DNA of 36,545 nucleotides from Clostridiales bacterium (GTDB taxonomy: Bacteria > Bacillota > Clostridia > Oscillospirales > Oscillospiraceae). The notes under the pieces were generated by a model, which was given only the letters and a program-made list of their open reading frames with translations, made no database searches and was not told the origin of the DNA. The position numbers and the translations under genes were made by a program. The DNA lies in assembly GCA_012523085.1 (NCBI GenBank), contig JAAYJC010000085.1, positions 1 to 36,545 of the forward strand, written 5' to 3'. Positions 13,725-22,252 of this stretch are shown in pieces (within the stretch, counting starts at the first letter, position 1; every line of letters begins with the position of its first letter).

Positions 13725-13753
13725 TTGACATGGCGTTGTGAATGTGTCAGAAT
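13725..13753 (+). promoter_or_regulatory. Promoter of the formate/nitrite channel gene
   Basis: TTGACA (13725-13730) and CAGAAT (13748-13753) are 17 bp apart. The -35 is perfect and the -10 matches at four of six positions. The start would fall near 13760, about 40 bp before the ATG. Confidence 0.5.
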
Positions 13754-13800
13754 ATCAGTAAACAAGGCGAAGTTCACATTTAGAATGGAGGAAATTTTGG

Positions 13801-14631
13801 ATGAATTCTCCCGCAGAAATCGCAAAAAACTATCTTTCAACCGGTGAATCAAAGTGTAAAAACGCTGTTTCCAAAATGATCGTGCTGGCCATATTCGCAG
13901 GCATGTTTATCGCCATCGCCGGAGTTGGCGCCACGGCGGCCGCCGTATCGATCAAAACCGCATCTGTGGCAAAGCTCGTCAGCGGTCTTATATTCCCGAC
14001 AGGCCTGGCCATGGTTCTCGTTGCCGGAAGCGAGCTGTTCACCGGTAATAACCTGATTATTATTTCCGTGCTGGAAAAAAGGGTATCGGTAGGCGCGATG
14101 CTGAAAAACTGGTTTTTCGTATACATAGGAAACTTTATCGGCTCTTTGATTATCGCTCTTTTTGCCGTATACGGCGGCGTGTTTAAAATGTTTGGAAACG
14201 AGCTGGCAAGTTCGGCGGTGGCGATAGCAAACGCTAAGGTTTCAATGCCGTTTTTTGACGCGCTGATTAAAGGCATTTTGTGTAATTTTCTGGTTTGCAT
14301 CGCAGTCTGGATGTCTTTCGGCGCGAAAACCGTATCCGGGAAGATCATCGGACTTTTTCTGCCGATCATGCTGTTCATTCTCAGCGGCTATGAGCACAGC
14401 GTAGCGAACATGTATTATATCCCCGCCGGATTATTTTCGCTATCTCAATTCGGGATCGAGTCAGAAGTCCTGAACTGGGGCAGCTTTTTCATAAAAAACC
14501 TGATTCCGGTCACGCTCGGAAATATTATAGGCGGCTGCGGCATCGTCGGGTGCGGCTACTGGTTTGCTTATCTGAGAACTTGTAAGGACGTTCCGGCCGC
14601 GCCCGAACGCGTGCCCGCCGGTAAGAATTAA
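13801..14631 (+). CDS. Formate/nitrite transporter (FNT) family channel
   Basis: A 276-residue membrane protein of the FocA/NirC/HSC family: pentameric channels passing formate, nitrite, hydrosulfide or small carboxylates. It begins with NSPAEIAKNYLSTGESK, the usual cytoplasmic amphipathic N-terminus, followed by about six hydrophobic helices. The family segments LVAGSELFTGNN and VWMSFGAKTVSGKI are present, as are histidine and asparagine in the GYEHSVANMYYIP stretch, which lines the FocA pore. GGAGG lies 11 nt before ATG. It is divergent from lysR, so it may share regulation with the acid-catabolism cluster and carry a product such as formate or acetate. It is terminated at 14653-14695. FocA and NirC cannot be separated from sequence alone. 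Confidence 0.92.
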   Translation: MNSPAEIAKNYLSTGESKCKNAVSKMIVLAIFAGMFIAIAGVGATAAAVSIKTASVAKLVSGLIFPTGLAMVLVAGSELFTGNNLIIISVLEKRVSVGAMLKNWFFVYIGNFIGSLIIALFAVYGGVFKMFGNELASSAVAIANAKVSMPFFDALIKGILCNFLVCIAVWMSFGAKTVSGKIIGLFLPIMLFILSGYEHSVANMYYIPAGLFSLSQFGIESEVLNWGSFFIKNLIPVTLGNIIGGCGIVGCGYWFAYLRTCKDVPAAPERVPAGKN

Positions 14632-14652
14632 CGTTAAAAGAGTATAAACACG

Positions 14653-14695
14653 AAAAGAGGAAAGCGGACGGAAACTCGTCTCTTTTCCTCTTTTT
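14653..14695. terminator. Bidirectional terminator between FNT and prsA genes
   Basis: AAAAGAGGAAA (14653-14663) pairs with TTTCCTCTTTT (14684-14694), with an inner GACG/CGTC stem. A T run ends it on the plus strand and an A run begins it, so it can serve both convergent genes. Confidence 0.82.
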
Positions 14696-14720
14696 GATGT
14701 GTAAAATCGTTTGCTTTCTG

Positions 14721-15860
14721 TTAAAACCAGTCCTCCGGATTTAGCTGCTCAAATGCGGGCGCGTATTGAATATCCATTTCCTGAAGCCAAGCGTCAAGCT
14801 GAGTCTGGAATCTGGTCGCCGAAGCGATATACCGAAGGGTTGAGCCATTCTGGTCGGCGAAGATGGGCTCGTTTGGGTTAAGAGGAAGCCGCATGATGAT
14901 CGTATAACCGTAGGTCGGCATTTTCACGATGTCGCTGATGCCGTAATCGGAAAGCGATTCGACGGCGCTTTGAAAGGAGGGGTCCATGATCCCGGAAACA
15001 TATTGGTAGCCGTTAGGGTAGGCTAAAAGGCCTGGATCTTCGCTGTATGTGTTCATGAGCTCGTCAAACAATGCAGCAGGATTATCGGAGGCGTTTAGTT
15101 GGTCGAGCAGTCCAAGGAGCTTGTCGTAGTTGGCGGCAATATTTTCTTCGCTAAGCGCATTACCTTCTTCATCCAAATCGGAGATCAATATGTGCTTTGC
15201 CCTGAAAAAACCGTTTTCATTTCCGAACGAGACTGCGTCTTCGTTTGACAGCTTTTCGCCGTACACCCCGTACATCTCGACAAACAAATTATTGTAAAGG
15301 AAAGCGACCATGTTCATATATTCCAGCAGTTCCTGGGTCAGATTGCTTTGATCAAGATAAGCTTCATATTCCGACTCGCTTTGAAACTGCGCAATGCAGT
15401 CCTCGCGGAACGTGTCCATGCTCGCACGGTCTTCATCTTTAAGCCCTACGCCGAGCTCGCTGCATTTCAGTTCGACCAGCCGAAATAAGGATATAGCGTT
15501 CACGGCTTCTGAAATCAAATAATCGGGCATAGGAATGCCCTCGACTGTCTGAGACCAGTCTATAGATTCGGTCATATCCAGACCCGAGTTCTGGAGAATG
15601 TCAAACATCCAGTATTTCATTTCATCCCAGTAAACGGCCATGCCGCTGACTGTCATCATCAGTGTATCGGACAAAAAAGCCGGTGATGGTTCAGGTGATG
15701 CGGTCGGAGTTTGATCCGGGGTTTCAGTGACCAAGGCAGACGGGCTGACAGATATTTGCGGCGTATTGTCCGGATTTTTTGCGGCTCCGCAGCCGGAAAC
15801 GATCGCAAAGAGAAGCGAAAGTGCCGTCATTACTGAAATGAGCCTGAGGTTTTTTTTCAT
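14721..15860 (-). CDS. prsA: PrsA-like lipoprotein foldase (parvulin-type peptidyl-prolyl isomerase)
   Basis: A 379-residue exported lipoprotein that helps fold secreted proteins outside the membrane. The signal ends in the lipobox VSGC with the lipidated C24. A Ser/Thr/Pro-rich linker (about 30-65) follows, then a helical SurA/PrsA N-lobe (about 70-200). A PPIC-type domain spans about 218-330: it opens with FRAKHILI, has FDELMNTYSEDPG in the middle and ends with GYTIIMRL. The parvulin domain is divergent and carries an insertion near DEEGNALSEEN, so isomerase activity is uncertain. AAGGAG is 7 nt upstream of ATG. It lies 24 bp after mfd on the same strand, so the two are probably cotranscribed. 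Functionally it pairs with the HtrA protease elsewhere in the window. Confidence 0.85.
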   Translation of the reverse strand: MKKNLRLISVMTALSLLFAIVSGCGAAKNPDNTPQISVSPSALVTETPDQTPTASPEPSPAFLSDTLMMTVSGMAVYWDEMKYWMFDILQNSGLDMTESIDWSQTVEGIPMPDYLISEAVNAISLFRLVELKCSELGVGLKDEDRASMDTFREDCIAQFQSESEYEAYLDQSNLTQELLEYMNMVAFLYNNLFVEMYGVYGEKLSNEDAVSFGNENGFFRAKHILISDLDEEGNALSEENIAANYDKLLGLLDQLNASDNPAALFDELMNTYSEDPGLLAYPNGYQYVSGIMDPSFQSAVESLSDYGISDIVKMPTYGYTIIMRLPLNPNEPIFADQNGSTLRYIASATRFQTQLDAWLQEMDIQYAPAFEQLNPEDWF

Positions 15861-15884
15861 TTAAGTCTCCTTACTTTTCCATGC

Positions 15885-18800
15885 TTATTGATTGGACGGA
15901 TTCTCGGTTTCGCCGTTTATTGACGCTGTTTTCCGGTAAAAGCGAACGAAGGATACAGCCTCGTCAATCACATTTTTCGAGGACAGCTTCAAGCTTACCG
16001 AGGGATTGGTACCGGCCTCTATTTTGATTTTTCCCCTGAATAACTCTGTGTTGTAAAGTGTCACTATCCTTGCCATATCGAAGTCGCGGAGCCTGAAATG
16101 AACCCTGCCCGCTTTTTGCGTAATTTCCAGGATCCCGGCCTCGGCAGCCTCGCCTCTGAGCAAAGCAACGTGAATAAGGGTATTAACGTTCTTGGGCGGA
16201 TCGCCGAATCGGTCAATCAACTCGTCCGTTATATCGTCAGCGTCCTCTTCATTTTCAATCAAAGCGATGCGCCGGTACAGATCCATTCTTTGCTCGGGTG
16301 ATTCGATATAGCTCTCCGGGATATTTGCCGAAATCGAAAGATCGGCAGAGCATTCGGTGCGTTTCTTTGGTTTTTCGCCCTTTTCTTCCAGAACAGCTTC
16401 CTCCAGGAGCTTGAGATACATATCGAAGCCGACGCTGAGCATATGACCGGATTGCTCGGCGCCCAGCAGGTTACCGGCACCTCTGATCTCCAGATCGCGC
16501 ATTGCGATCTTAAAGCCCGAGTTAAATTCGGCAAATTCGCGTATCGTCGACAACCTTCTCGATGCAACCTCGCTCAAAACCTTGCCCTGCCGGAACGTGA
16601 AATAGGCAAAAGCGTGGCGGGAGCTTCTTCCGACCCGACCTCTGATCTGATGCAGCTGAGCTAATCCCAACTTGTCCGCGTCTTCTATGATAAGCGTATT
16701 CACATTCGGAATATCTATGCCTGTTTCGATAATCGTTGTGCAGACCAGAACCTGAATTTCTCCCGAAGCCATCTTTTCCATGATAGAACCCAACAGATCC
16801 TCATTCATCTGGCCATGCGCTGTCGCTATCGAAATCCCTTCCAGCATGGTTTTCAACCTGGAGACGGTCCTGTCAATGGTATCGATGCGATTGTGCAGAT
16901 AATACACCTGTCCGCCCCGTGATATTTCGCGCTTAATCGCATCACACAGCACAGACCAGTTATGCTCGAGCACATAAGTCTGTACCGGGCGCCGTCCTGA
17001 AGGTGGTTCCTCTATTGTTGACATATCGCGAAGACCTGAAAGAGCCATGTTCAGCGTTCTTGGAATCGGCGTGGCCGAGAGCGTCAAAACGTCCACCTGA
17101 TGCGAGAGCTCCTTGAGTCTTTCTTTATGCGATACGCCGAAACGCTGTTCCTCGTCGACAATCAAAAGCCCGAGGTCTTTAAAAACGATATCCTTCTGAA
17201 GTAAGCGATGGGTACCGATTACGATATCCGAGTTACCGGTTTTTATATTTTTGATCGACTGCTTAATTTGCGCGCTGCTTCGGAAACGGCTCAACACCTC
17301 GATTCTGACAGGATAATTGGCAAACCGCTTGACGGTTGTGACATAATGCTGTTGTGCAAGCACAGTCGTCGGCACCAAAATCGCAGCTTGCTTGCCTTCC
17401 ATAACACATTTCATGACAGCACGCAAGGCAACTTCGGTTTTACCGAATCCGACATCTCCGCAAAGCAGCCTATCCATCGGCAAGGGTTTTTCCATGTCTT
17501 TTTTAATTTCAGATATTGCCCGCAGCTGATCCGGCGTCTCTTTATACTCGAAACCGTCTTCAAACTCCTGCTGCCAGGAAGTATCGGGCGAAAACGCATG
17601 TCCGGGACGCTTGCTGCGTTCGGCATACAGCTGGATAAGGCCCTTGGCGAGCTCTCTGGCCGCACCTTTTGCCCGAGATTTCGCTTTCTGCCAGTCAGAG
17701 CCCCCGAGCCTGCTCAGCTTTACGGGGCTGCCTTCGCCGCCCCCGATATATTTTGAAACCAGGTCAAGCTGAGTTGCCGGTACGTACAGGCTGTCGGTTC
17801 CGGAATAAGCTATCTTGATATAATCCTTTTCAACGCCGTCAACGGGAATCTTGAAAATACCTAAAAAACGTCCGATACCATGTTGCTCATGAACAACGAG
17901 GTCACCAACGGATAAATCGGTATAGCTTTGGAGCAAAGCTCTGTTTCTTACAGGTTTCTTTCTGACTGCCGGGCGGGCAGCCGCGGCCGCAGCAAAGTGA
18001 CCCTCGGTGATTACGGCAAGCTTCAGAGTGGGATACTCCATACCGGCGGAAATAGAACCGATTGAGATAACGCAGCTCCCCGGCTCGGGCAGATCGGTCA
18101 GATTGAAATCCAGAGCTGAAGGCACACCGGTTCTTTCCAAATATTCTTTCAAGATCCCGGCCTTTCGCTGGTCTGAGCACAGTGCGACGATTACGTAGCC
18201 GTCATTTAAGTAATGAACGATATCGCTCGCAGCCGTGTTAAGGCTTCCGCCGTAGGAGGGGAGCTGTTTTGCGGTAATATTTAGCAGCGCACGCGGCGCA
18301 AACGGATAAACGCTGCCACGGAAGCTGTCCATCATGACAGCGGCAAAGCTTTTAAGATATTCGCAGCATTCGTCCCACGGCCTGATATACTTTGCTCCGC
18401 TGCCCTCGAGCATACCGTTTTCCAACAGCGTCTCAATGTCCTGCGAAAATTGCCAGGTGTAGTTTTTTGCACGTTCAGACAGTCTGGCGGGTTCGCACAA
18501 AACCACGACGGATTCATCCTGCATATATTCCACAGCCGTCGAAAACTCACCGTACAGGAGTTCCATATACCGATCGGCCGACGTAAAGCTCAGATGATTT
18601 TCAATATGTGTGATGTCGGTTTTCAGGTTATCAAGCAAAGCGCGCGGAGTGTTTTTCCGTCGGGAAAGCTTCTGATATAGCTCATTTAGCTCCTCCGCAA
18701 AGCCGATTTCACCGCCGGCATATAGACTTACCAGACTTTCTGCGACCGGAAGTATTTCAATTTCGTTTATATTCTCAACCTTGCGTTGATCTTCAATACT

Positions 18801-19418
18801 AAAGAGCCCGGCCGAGTCGATTTCATCACCGAAGAATTCGCAGCGGACGGGGTTCGCATAAGCAGGTGAAAAGAAATCCAGAATTCCGCCTCTGCGGGCA
18901 AATTGACCCGCTCCCTCCACCTGTTCTGTTCGTTTGTAGCCGGATTTCAAAAGTCGCGCAATGACGTCTCCCATATCAACACGTTGCCCGAGTCTGATTT
19001 TAACGGCCGCATCTTTAAAAACCTGCTTCGGCATGGTTCTTTGCATGATCGCGTCGGCTGTAGTCACAACAATTCCGGCTTTGTTATTGAGCATCGCATA
19101 CAGGGTTTGGATTCTTTCTTGCTCCGTTTGTCGCGAAACACTTTCGACCATATAAAATGTGAACTCCCTTGCCGGGAAGCGAAGGGGTTCGTCTTGAGTA
19201 AAAGCCGAAAGATCCTCTTTCATCCGGTCCGCTTCAAGCTCGTCTCCGCATACGACAAAAACCGGTTTGCCTGTAATCCTGCGCAACGCAGCTATCATGT
19301 GAGCCTTGTGTATGCTCCCAAGACCGCTGAAAAGGGCGGGACAGCCGCCGCCGTTTATGCGGGTGATCAGTTGTTCAAAATCGTTGTTTTTCAGCAGTAT
19401 TTCGGATAATGCCAACAC
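15885..19418 (-). CDS. mfd: Transcription-repair coupling factor Mfd
   Basis: A 1177-residue DNA translocase that removes RNA polymerase stalled at lesions and recruits UvrA. Order: UvrB-like N-terminal domains (about 1-340), RNA polymerase-interacting domain with VVHEQHGIGRFLGI (about 510), then RecG-like helicase lobes. The Walker A is GDVGFGKT near 654, the DEEQ box is near 754, and LSATPIPRTLN and GRVGRSSRHAFAYF (near 930) follow. The C-terminal TRCF domain (about 1030-1150) is present. Length fits the family (about 1150-1180). The start is GTG 19418 with GAGGGAG upstream. It is followed by prsA in the same unit. No residue in the motifs I checked is missing. Confidence 0.97.
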   Translation of the reverse strand: MLALSEILLKNNDFEQLITRINGGGCPALFSGLGSIHKAHMIAALRRITGKPVFVVCGDELEADRMKEDLSAFTQDEPLRFPAREFTFYMVESVSRQTEQERIQTLYAMLNNKAGIVVTTADAIMQRTMPKQVFKDAAVKIRLGQRVDMGDVIARLLKSGYKRTEQVEGAGQFARRGGILDFFSPAYANPVRCEFFGDEIDSAGLFSIEDQRKVENINEIEILPVAESLVSLYAGGEIGFAEELNELYQKLSRRKNTPRALLDNLKTDITHIENHLSFTSADRYMELLYGEFSTAVEYMQDESVVVLCEPARLSERAKNYTWQFSQDIETLLENGMLEGSGAKYIRPWDECCEYLKSFAAVMMDSFRGSVYPFAPRALLNITAKQLPSYGGSLNTAASDIVHYLNDGYVIVALCSDQRKAGILKEYLERTGVPSALDFNLTDLPEPGSCVISIGSISAGMEYPTLKLAVITEGHFAAAAAARPAVRKKPVRNRALLQSYTDLSVGDLVVHEQHGIGRFLGIFKIPVDGVEKDYIKIAYSGTDSLYVPATQLDLVSKYIGGGEGSPVKLSRLGGSDWQKAKSRAKGAARELAKGLIQLYAERSKRPGHAFSPDTSWQQEFEDGFEYKETPDQLRAISEIKKDMEKPLPMDRLLCGDVGFGKTEVALRAVMKCVMEGKQAAILVPTTVLAQQHYVTTVKRFANYPVRIEVLSRFRSSAQIKQSIKNIKTGNSDIVIGTHRLLQKDIVFKDLGLLIVDEEQRFGVSHKERLKELSHQVDVLTLSATPIPRTLNMALSGLRDMSTIEEPPSGRRPVQTYVLEHNWSVLCDAIKREISRGGQVYYLHNRIDTIDRTVSRLKTMLEGISIATAHGQMNEDLLGSIMEKMASGEIQVLVCTTIIETGIDIPNVNTLIIEDADKLGLAQLHQIRGRVGRSSRHAFAYFTFRQGKVLSEVASRRLSTIREFAEFNSGFKIAMRDLEIRGAGNLLGAEQSGHMLSVGFDMYLKLLEEAVLEEKGEKPKKRTECSADLSISANIPESYIESPEQRMDLYRRIALIENEEDADDITDELIDRFGDPPKNVNTLIHVALLRGEAAEAGILEITQKAGRVHFRLRDFDMARIVTLYNTELFRGKIKIEAGTNPSVSLKLSSKNVIDEAVSFVRFYRKTASINGETENPSNQ

Positions 19419-19498
19419 GAAACCGGCTCCCTCTCTTGAAAGTGATAATAAATGGTATATCAGATGGGTTAATAGAAAGAAAAACGCACAGAAACATA

Positions 19499-19569
19499 CG
19501 GAGTATTAAAAATGCTCCGTGCTTCGCTACTTTAAAAACCATACTACATCTTTAACCTTGTTATTTCAA
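19499..19569 (-). promoter_or_regulatory. mfd promoter candidate and leader hairpin
   Basis: On the minus strand TTGAAA (plus 19564-19569) and TAGTAT (plus 19541-19546) are 17 bp apart. Downstream in the leader, ACGGAG (19499-19504) and CTCCGT (19515-19520) form a hairpin whose inner bases (ATT/AAT) also pair. The role of the hairpin is unknown. Confidence 0.4.
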
Positions 19570-19601
19570 GGGGAAGATTGTAAAGTATTTGCGATGGCCA
19601 T

Positions 19602-19629
19602 TTGAATATTTGCCGATATGTGCTAAAAT
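19602..19629 (+). promoter_or_regulatory. queH promoter candidate
   Basis: TTGAAT (19602-19607) and TAAAAT (19624-19629) are 16 bp apart. The predicted leader is only about 45 nt. I looked there for a preQ1 riboswitch and did not find its conserved A-rich tail or pseudoknot. Confidence 0.45.
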
Positions 19630-19682
19630 CATCCGGTAGATTCATGCGTATATAAAATGTGAATACAAGGCGGGGGAACACA

Positions 19683-20285
19683 ATGAGCAAAAGTTACCAA
19701 AAAGAGTTGGATGACATACTTTACGCGTTGGCGGGAGATGAAAAACGAAAAAAGCTCTTGCTTCATATTTGCTGCGCGCCTTGCGCAAGCTATGTTTTGG
19801 AATACCTGTCTGAGTACTTCGACATTACCGCATTTTTTTATAACCCGAACATATATCCGGTTGAAGAATATGATAAACGCCTACAGGCGTTAAAAAAGCT
19901 GCTTTCGCTGACAGCGAGTGGCAAAGAGGTAAAACTGATTGAAGGAAGCTTTCAGCAAGGCGTTTTTGAAGCGGCGGTGGAGGGTATGCAGGATGAACCG
20001 GAAGGCGGGAGGCGCTGCATGGCCTGTATTGAGCAAAGGCTTGAGGAAACGGCAAGAATGGCTGGAATGGGAAATTATGATTATTTTTGCACAACATTGT
20101 CGATCAGTCCGCTAAAGAGCGCTTATATGATCAACACAGCGGGCCGGCAGCTTGAGAGGCTATACGGTGTTAAATTTTTGCCTTCGGATTTCAAGAAAAA
20201 AGACGGGTATAAAAAATCAGTGAAGTTATGCATGGATTATGGGATATACAGGCAGAATTATTGCGGATGCCGGTATTCTCTGTAA
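19683..20285 (+). CDS. queH: Epoxyqueuosine reductase QueH
   Basis: A 200-residue enzyme for the last step of queuosine synthesis: it reduces epoxyqueuosine to queuosine in tRNA. It is the non-cobalamin alternative to QueG (former DUF208). Conserved cysteines: C30, C31 and C34 in HICCAPC, C112 and C115 in RRCMACIEQRL, and C194 and C196 in the C-terminal CGCRYSL. These fit the iron-sulfur and iron site of the family. The YNPNIYPVEEYDKR segment is also characteristic. ATG 19683 was chosen because GCGGGGG precedes it; the frame runs to 19659. queT follows after 28 bp, so the pair is likely cotranscribed and joins precursor uptake to the final modification step. Confidence 0.93.
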   Translation: MSKSYQKELDDILYALAGDEKRKKLLLHICCAPCASYVLEYLSEYFDITAFFYNPNIYPVEEYDKRLQALKKLLSLTASGKEVKLIEGSFQQGVFEAAVEGMQDEPEGGRRCMACIEQRLEETARMAGMGNYDYFCTTLSISPLKSAYMINTAGRQLERLYGVKFLPSDFKKKDGYKKSVKLCMDYGIYRQNYCGCRYSL

Positions 20286-20313
20286 GAACAATGGATAGAT
20301 ATGGAGTTAATGT

Positions 20314-20817
20314 GTGAATACATTTTCAACAAAAAAACTCACAAAAGCCGCAGTGATTGCGGCACTGTATTTTGGATTGACGATGTTGTTTGCGCCGATT
20401 GGTTTCGGTGCGTTACAATTTCGGGTGTCGGAGATATTGTGCATATTGCCGTTTTTCTTCCCTGAATCGGTTTTCGGACTCTTTATCGGCTGCCTGCTGG
20501 CCAATCTACTTGGCGGCTACGGTGTTTTAGATATTGTTTTTGGTTCGCTGGCTACTTTAGCTGCCGCCGCGCTGACCATGAAAATCAAAATTAAATGGCT
20601 TGCCTGCCTCCCGCCGGTAATCATGAACGGTGCCGTCGTCGGAGCTGTGATCGCCTGGTCGGTAAGTCCGGATTCATTTTGGCGCGCGTACGCCGTCATC
20701 GGGTCACAGGTTTTTTTTAGCGAGCTGGGCGTGATGTATTTGCTGGGACTGCCCCTTATGTATCTGCTGCCGAAATGGAAGTTTTTCAGAGACCTATATG
20801 AAAACAGATCGGGTTAA
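20314..20817 (+). CDS. queT: QueT-family queuosine-precursor transporter (ECF S component)
   Basis: A 167-residue membrane protein with about five hydrophobic segments, of the QueT family (former DUF988). These are substrate-binding S components that work with a shared ECF energising module (EcfA, EcfA', EcfT) encoded elsewhere. The N-terminal KLTKAAVIAALYFGLTMLF and the QFRVSEILCILPFF segment are typical of the family. The start is GTG 20314 with GGAG 8 nt upstream. Substrates in the family are queuine, preQ1 or preQ0. Next to queH, this suggests salvage of a precursor rather than full de novo synthesis at this locus. No ECF module gene is in the window. No clear terminator follows before the rpsF promoter. 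Confidence 0.88.
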   Translation: MNTFSTKKLTKAAVIAALYFGLTMLFAPIGFGALQFRVSEILCILPFFFPESVFGLFIGCLLANLLGGYGVLDIVFGSLATLAAAALTMKIKIKWLACLPPVIMNGAVVGAVIAWSVSPDSFWRAYAVIGSQVFFSELGVMYLLGLPLMYLLPKWKFFRDLYENRSG

Positions 20818-20918
20818 CGGTGGTGATACACACCTCATGTAGACAATCATAGGAAGTACGGCAATGTTATCGTATTAAACATGCAAGACATGTAAAACAT
20901 TCAAAATCGCCCGAATAC

Positions 20919-20946
20919 TTGACAAAATCAAATAAATGTGTATAAT
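20919..20946 (+). promoter_or_regulatory. Strong sigma-A-type promoter of rpsF operon
   Basis: TTGACA (20919-20924) and TATAAT (20941-20946) are both perfect, 16 bp apart. This is the best promoter match in the window and fits a ribosomal protein operon. Confidence 0.85.
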
Positions 20947-20952
20947 AAATTG

Positions 20953-21094
20953 TCACGCATGCGTCACTTCCGTCATAATCCGATGAATACCGAGTCTGTG
21001 TGGTTAAAGCGGGTGGCGCGGCGAAATAATCGAACAAGCTTGAATATTCAGGCTGTTCAACATCCTTGCCCGTCTCAAGGCGGGCCATATGTCC
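20953..21094 (+). ncRNA. Structured rpsF leader (candidate S6:S18 autoregulatory RNA)
   Basis: The 5' leader is about 155 nt long and has several pairing arms: GAACAAGC with GCTGTTC around a central GAATATTC (about 21031-21060), GCCCG with CGGGC (21068-21072, 21081-21085), and an alternative CCTTG/CAAGG (21064-21068, 21076-21080). rpsF leaders in many bacteria bind the S6:S18 complex for feedback. CCG trinucleotides occur near 20980-20990, but I could not confirm the published motif by eye. Confidence 0.4.
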
Positions 21095-21110
21095 AGAAGG
21101 AGGTGCAAAA

Positions 21111-21407
21111 ATGGCAAAAAAGCAGGCCAACTATGAGCTCATGTACATCATCGACGCGACATTAAGCGAAGAGGATATCAAAGCTCTTGTCGAAAGGTTC
21201 AAGACGCTGATCGAAGCAAACGGGACCTTGAACGAGATGGAGGAAATCGGAAAACGTCGTCTTGCCTATCTGATTAACGACATGCCCGAAGGTTATTATG
21301 TTCTTGTTAAGTTTACTTCCTCTCCAGAATTTCCTACCGAATTAAATCGCGTACTCGGAATTACCGAAGGCATCATGCGTTCACTCGTAACGGTTATTAA
21401 AGACTAG
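21111..21407 (+). CDS. rpsF: 30S ribosomal protein S6
   Basis: Small-subunit protein of 98 residues that pairs with S18 on the platform of the 30S subunit. It begins AKKQANYELMYIIDATLSEE and holds the family's alpha-beta core, including RRLAYLINDMPEGYYVLVKF. Start ATG 21111 has AGAAGGAGGT ideally placed; an in-frame upstream extension to 21066 lies in the leader hairpin and is not coding. It is the first gene of rpsF-ssb-rpsR, the conserved bacterial order. The long structured leader suggests translational feedback. Confidence 0.97.
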   Translation: MAKKQANYELMYIIDATLSEEDIKALVERFKTLIEANGTLNEMEEIGKRRLAYLINDMPEGYYVLVKFTSSPEFPTELNRVLGITEGIMRSLVTVIKD

Positions 21408-21418
21408 GAGGGAATGAT

Positions 21419-21853
21419 ATGCTAAATCAAATCGTTCTTATGGGTAGACTGACCAGAGATCCCGAATTGAGGCATACGCAATCCGGTACTCCCGTTGCCA
21501 GCTTTTCCATTGCTGTGGAAAGAGATTTCGCGTCCAGGGAGAGCGGAGAAAAGCAAACTGATTTTATCGACATAGTTGCGTGGCGGAATACGGCGGAATT
21601 TGTGTCAAAATACTTTTTTAGGGGCAAAATGGCTGTGGTCTCGGGACGTCTGCAAATTCGAGACTGGACCGATAAGGACGGCGGAAAACGCAAAAGCGCT
21701 GAGGTGGTGGCGGACAACATCTACTTCGGTGACAGCAAAAAGGCAAACGATGGACTGTCGGCCCCATCCGGCGGTAACTATTCCGGCAATAATACCCCCA
21801 TTATCGAATCGGATTTCACCGAACTGGATGACGATGGGGAACTGCCGTTTTGA
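21419..21853 (+). CDS. ssb: Single-stranded DNA-binding protein
   Basis: SSB of 144 residues. The OB fold occupies about 1-105 (MLNQIVLMGRLTRDPELR opening; FIDIVAWRNTAEFVSKYF core). A short Gly/Ser/Asn linker follows, then the acidic tip ending DDDGELPF, which recruits repair and replication partners. The linker is short for the family. TAGGAGGG overlaps the rpsF stop codon, giving tight coupling (11-bp gap). It protects single-stranded DNA at forks; encoded between two ribosomal protein genes, its level follows growth rate. Confidence 0.97.
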   Translation: MLNQIVLMGRLTRDPELRHTQSGTPVASFSIAVERDFASRESGEKQTDFIDIVAWRNTAEFVSKYFFRGKMAVVSGRLQIRDWTDKDGGKRKSAEVVADNIYFGDSKKANDGLSAPSGGNYSGNNTPIIESDFTELDDDGELPF

Positions 21854-21874
21854 TTTTAACAGGAGGTCATAACC

Positions 21875-22120
21875 TTGGCTAACAATGACAGGGACAACAG
21901 AGGCCGCGGCCGCAAACGCAGAAAAGTATGTGCGTTTTGCGTCGATAAGACTCAAAGCATTGATTATAAAGACACAGCTAAGCTTCGAAGGTTCATATCT
22001 GAACGCAGCAAGATATTGCCTCGCAGAACGACGGGTACATGTGCAATGCATCAGCGTGAGCTTACCGAATCCATAAAAAGAGCAAGGCAGATCGCACTTC
22101 TGCCGTATGTGACAGATTAA
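21875..22120 (+). CDS. rpsR: 30S ribosomal protein S18, zinc-binding type
   Basis: S18 of 81 residues, partner of S6. It begins with a basic RGRGRKRRK tract. A CxxC (C19, C22) and a later C56-x2-H59 form a possible zinc ribbon, so this is the zinc-dependent (C+) form; other genomes carry a zinc-free paralogue induced by zinc limitation. The core [21 protein letters not shown] is intact. The start is TTG 21875, preceded by AGGAGGT 8 nt upstream. It ends the operon and is followed by an 18-bp terminator stem. Confidence 0.96.
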   Translation: MANNDRDNRGRGRKRRKVCAFCVDKTQSIDYKDTAKLRRFISERSKILPRRTTGTCAMHQRELTESIKRARQIALLPYVTD

Positions 22121-22165
22121 TGATAAGAACCCCGGGAGATAGCAGAGCTCCCGGGGTTCTTATCA
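22121..22165 (+). terminator. Strong hairpin terminator after rpsR
   Basis: TGATAAGAACCCCGGGAG (22121-22138) pairs perfectly with its complement at 22148-22165 over a 9-nt loop. The 18-bp stem is GC-rich at its top, but there is no long U tract after it. Confidence 0.78.
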
Positions 22166-22252
22166 TGGTCTGAAGGCCGGAAATGCGAAGATCCGTCCGT
22201 TTTTAAGCGGCATTTGTTGACAGAGGCTAACATCTGAGATAATGTATATACG

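Noticed and set aside
18903-19409. Open frame of 168 codons opposite mfd
   Set aside because: It lies antisense to a complete mfd gene, and its product shows no recognisable motif; it is a shadow of biased codons. The same holds for other long antisense frames over dnaE, clpC and the CoA-transferase gene.
19420-19682. preQ1 riboswitch before queH-queT
   Set aside because: The leader after the likely promoter is only about 45 nt and lacks the conserved stem-loop plus A-rich tail. The CCTTG/CAAGG hairpin at 19556-19571 lies upstream of the promoter start.
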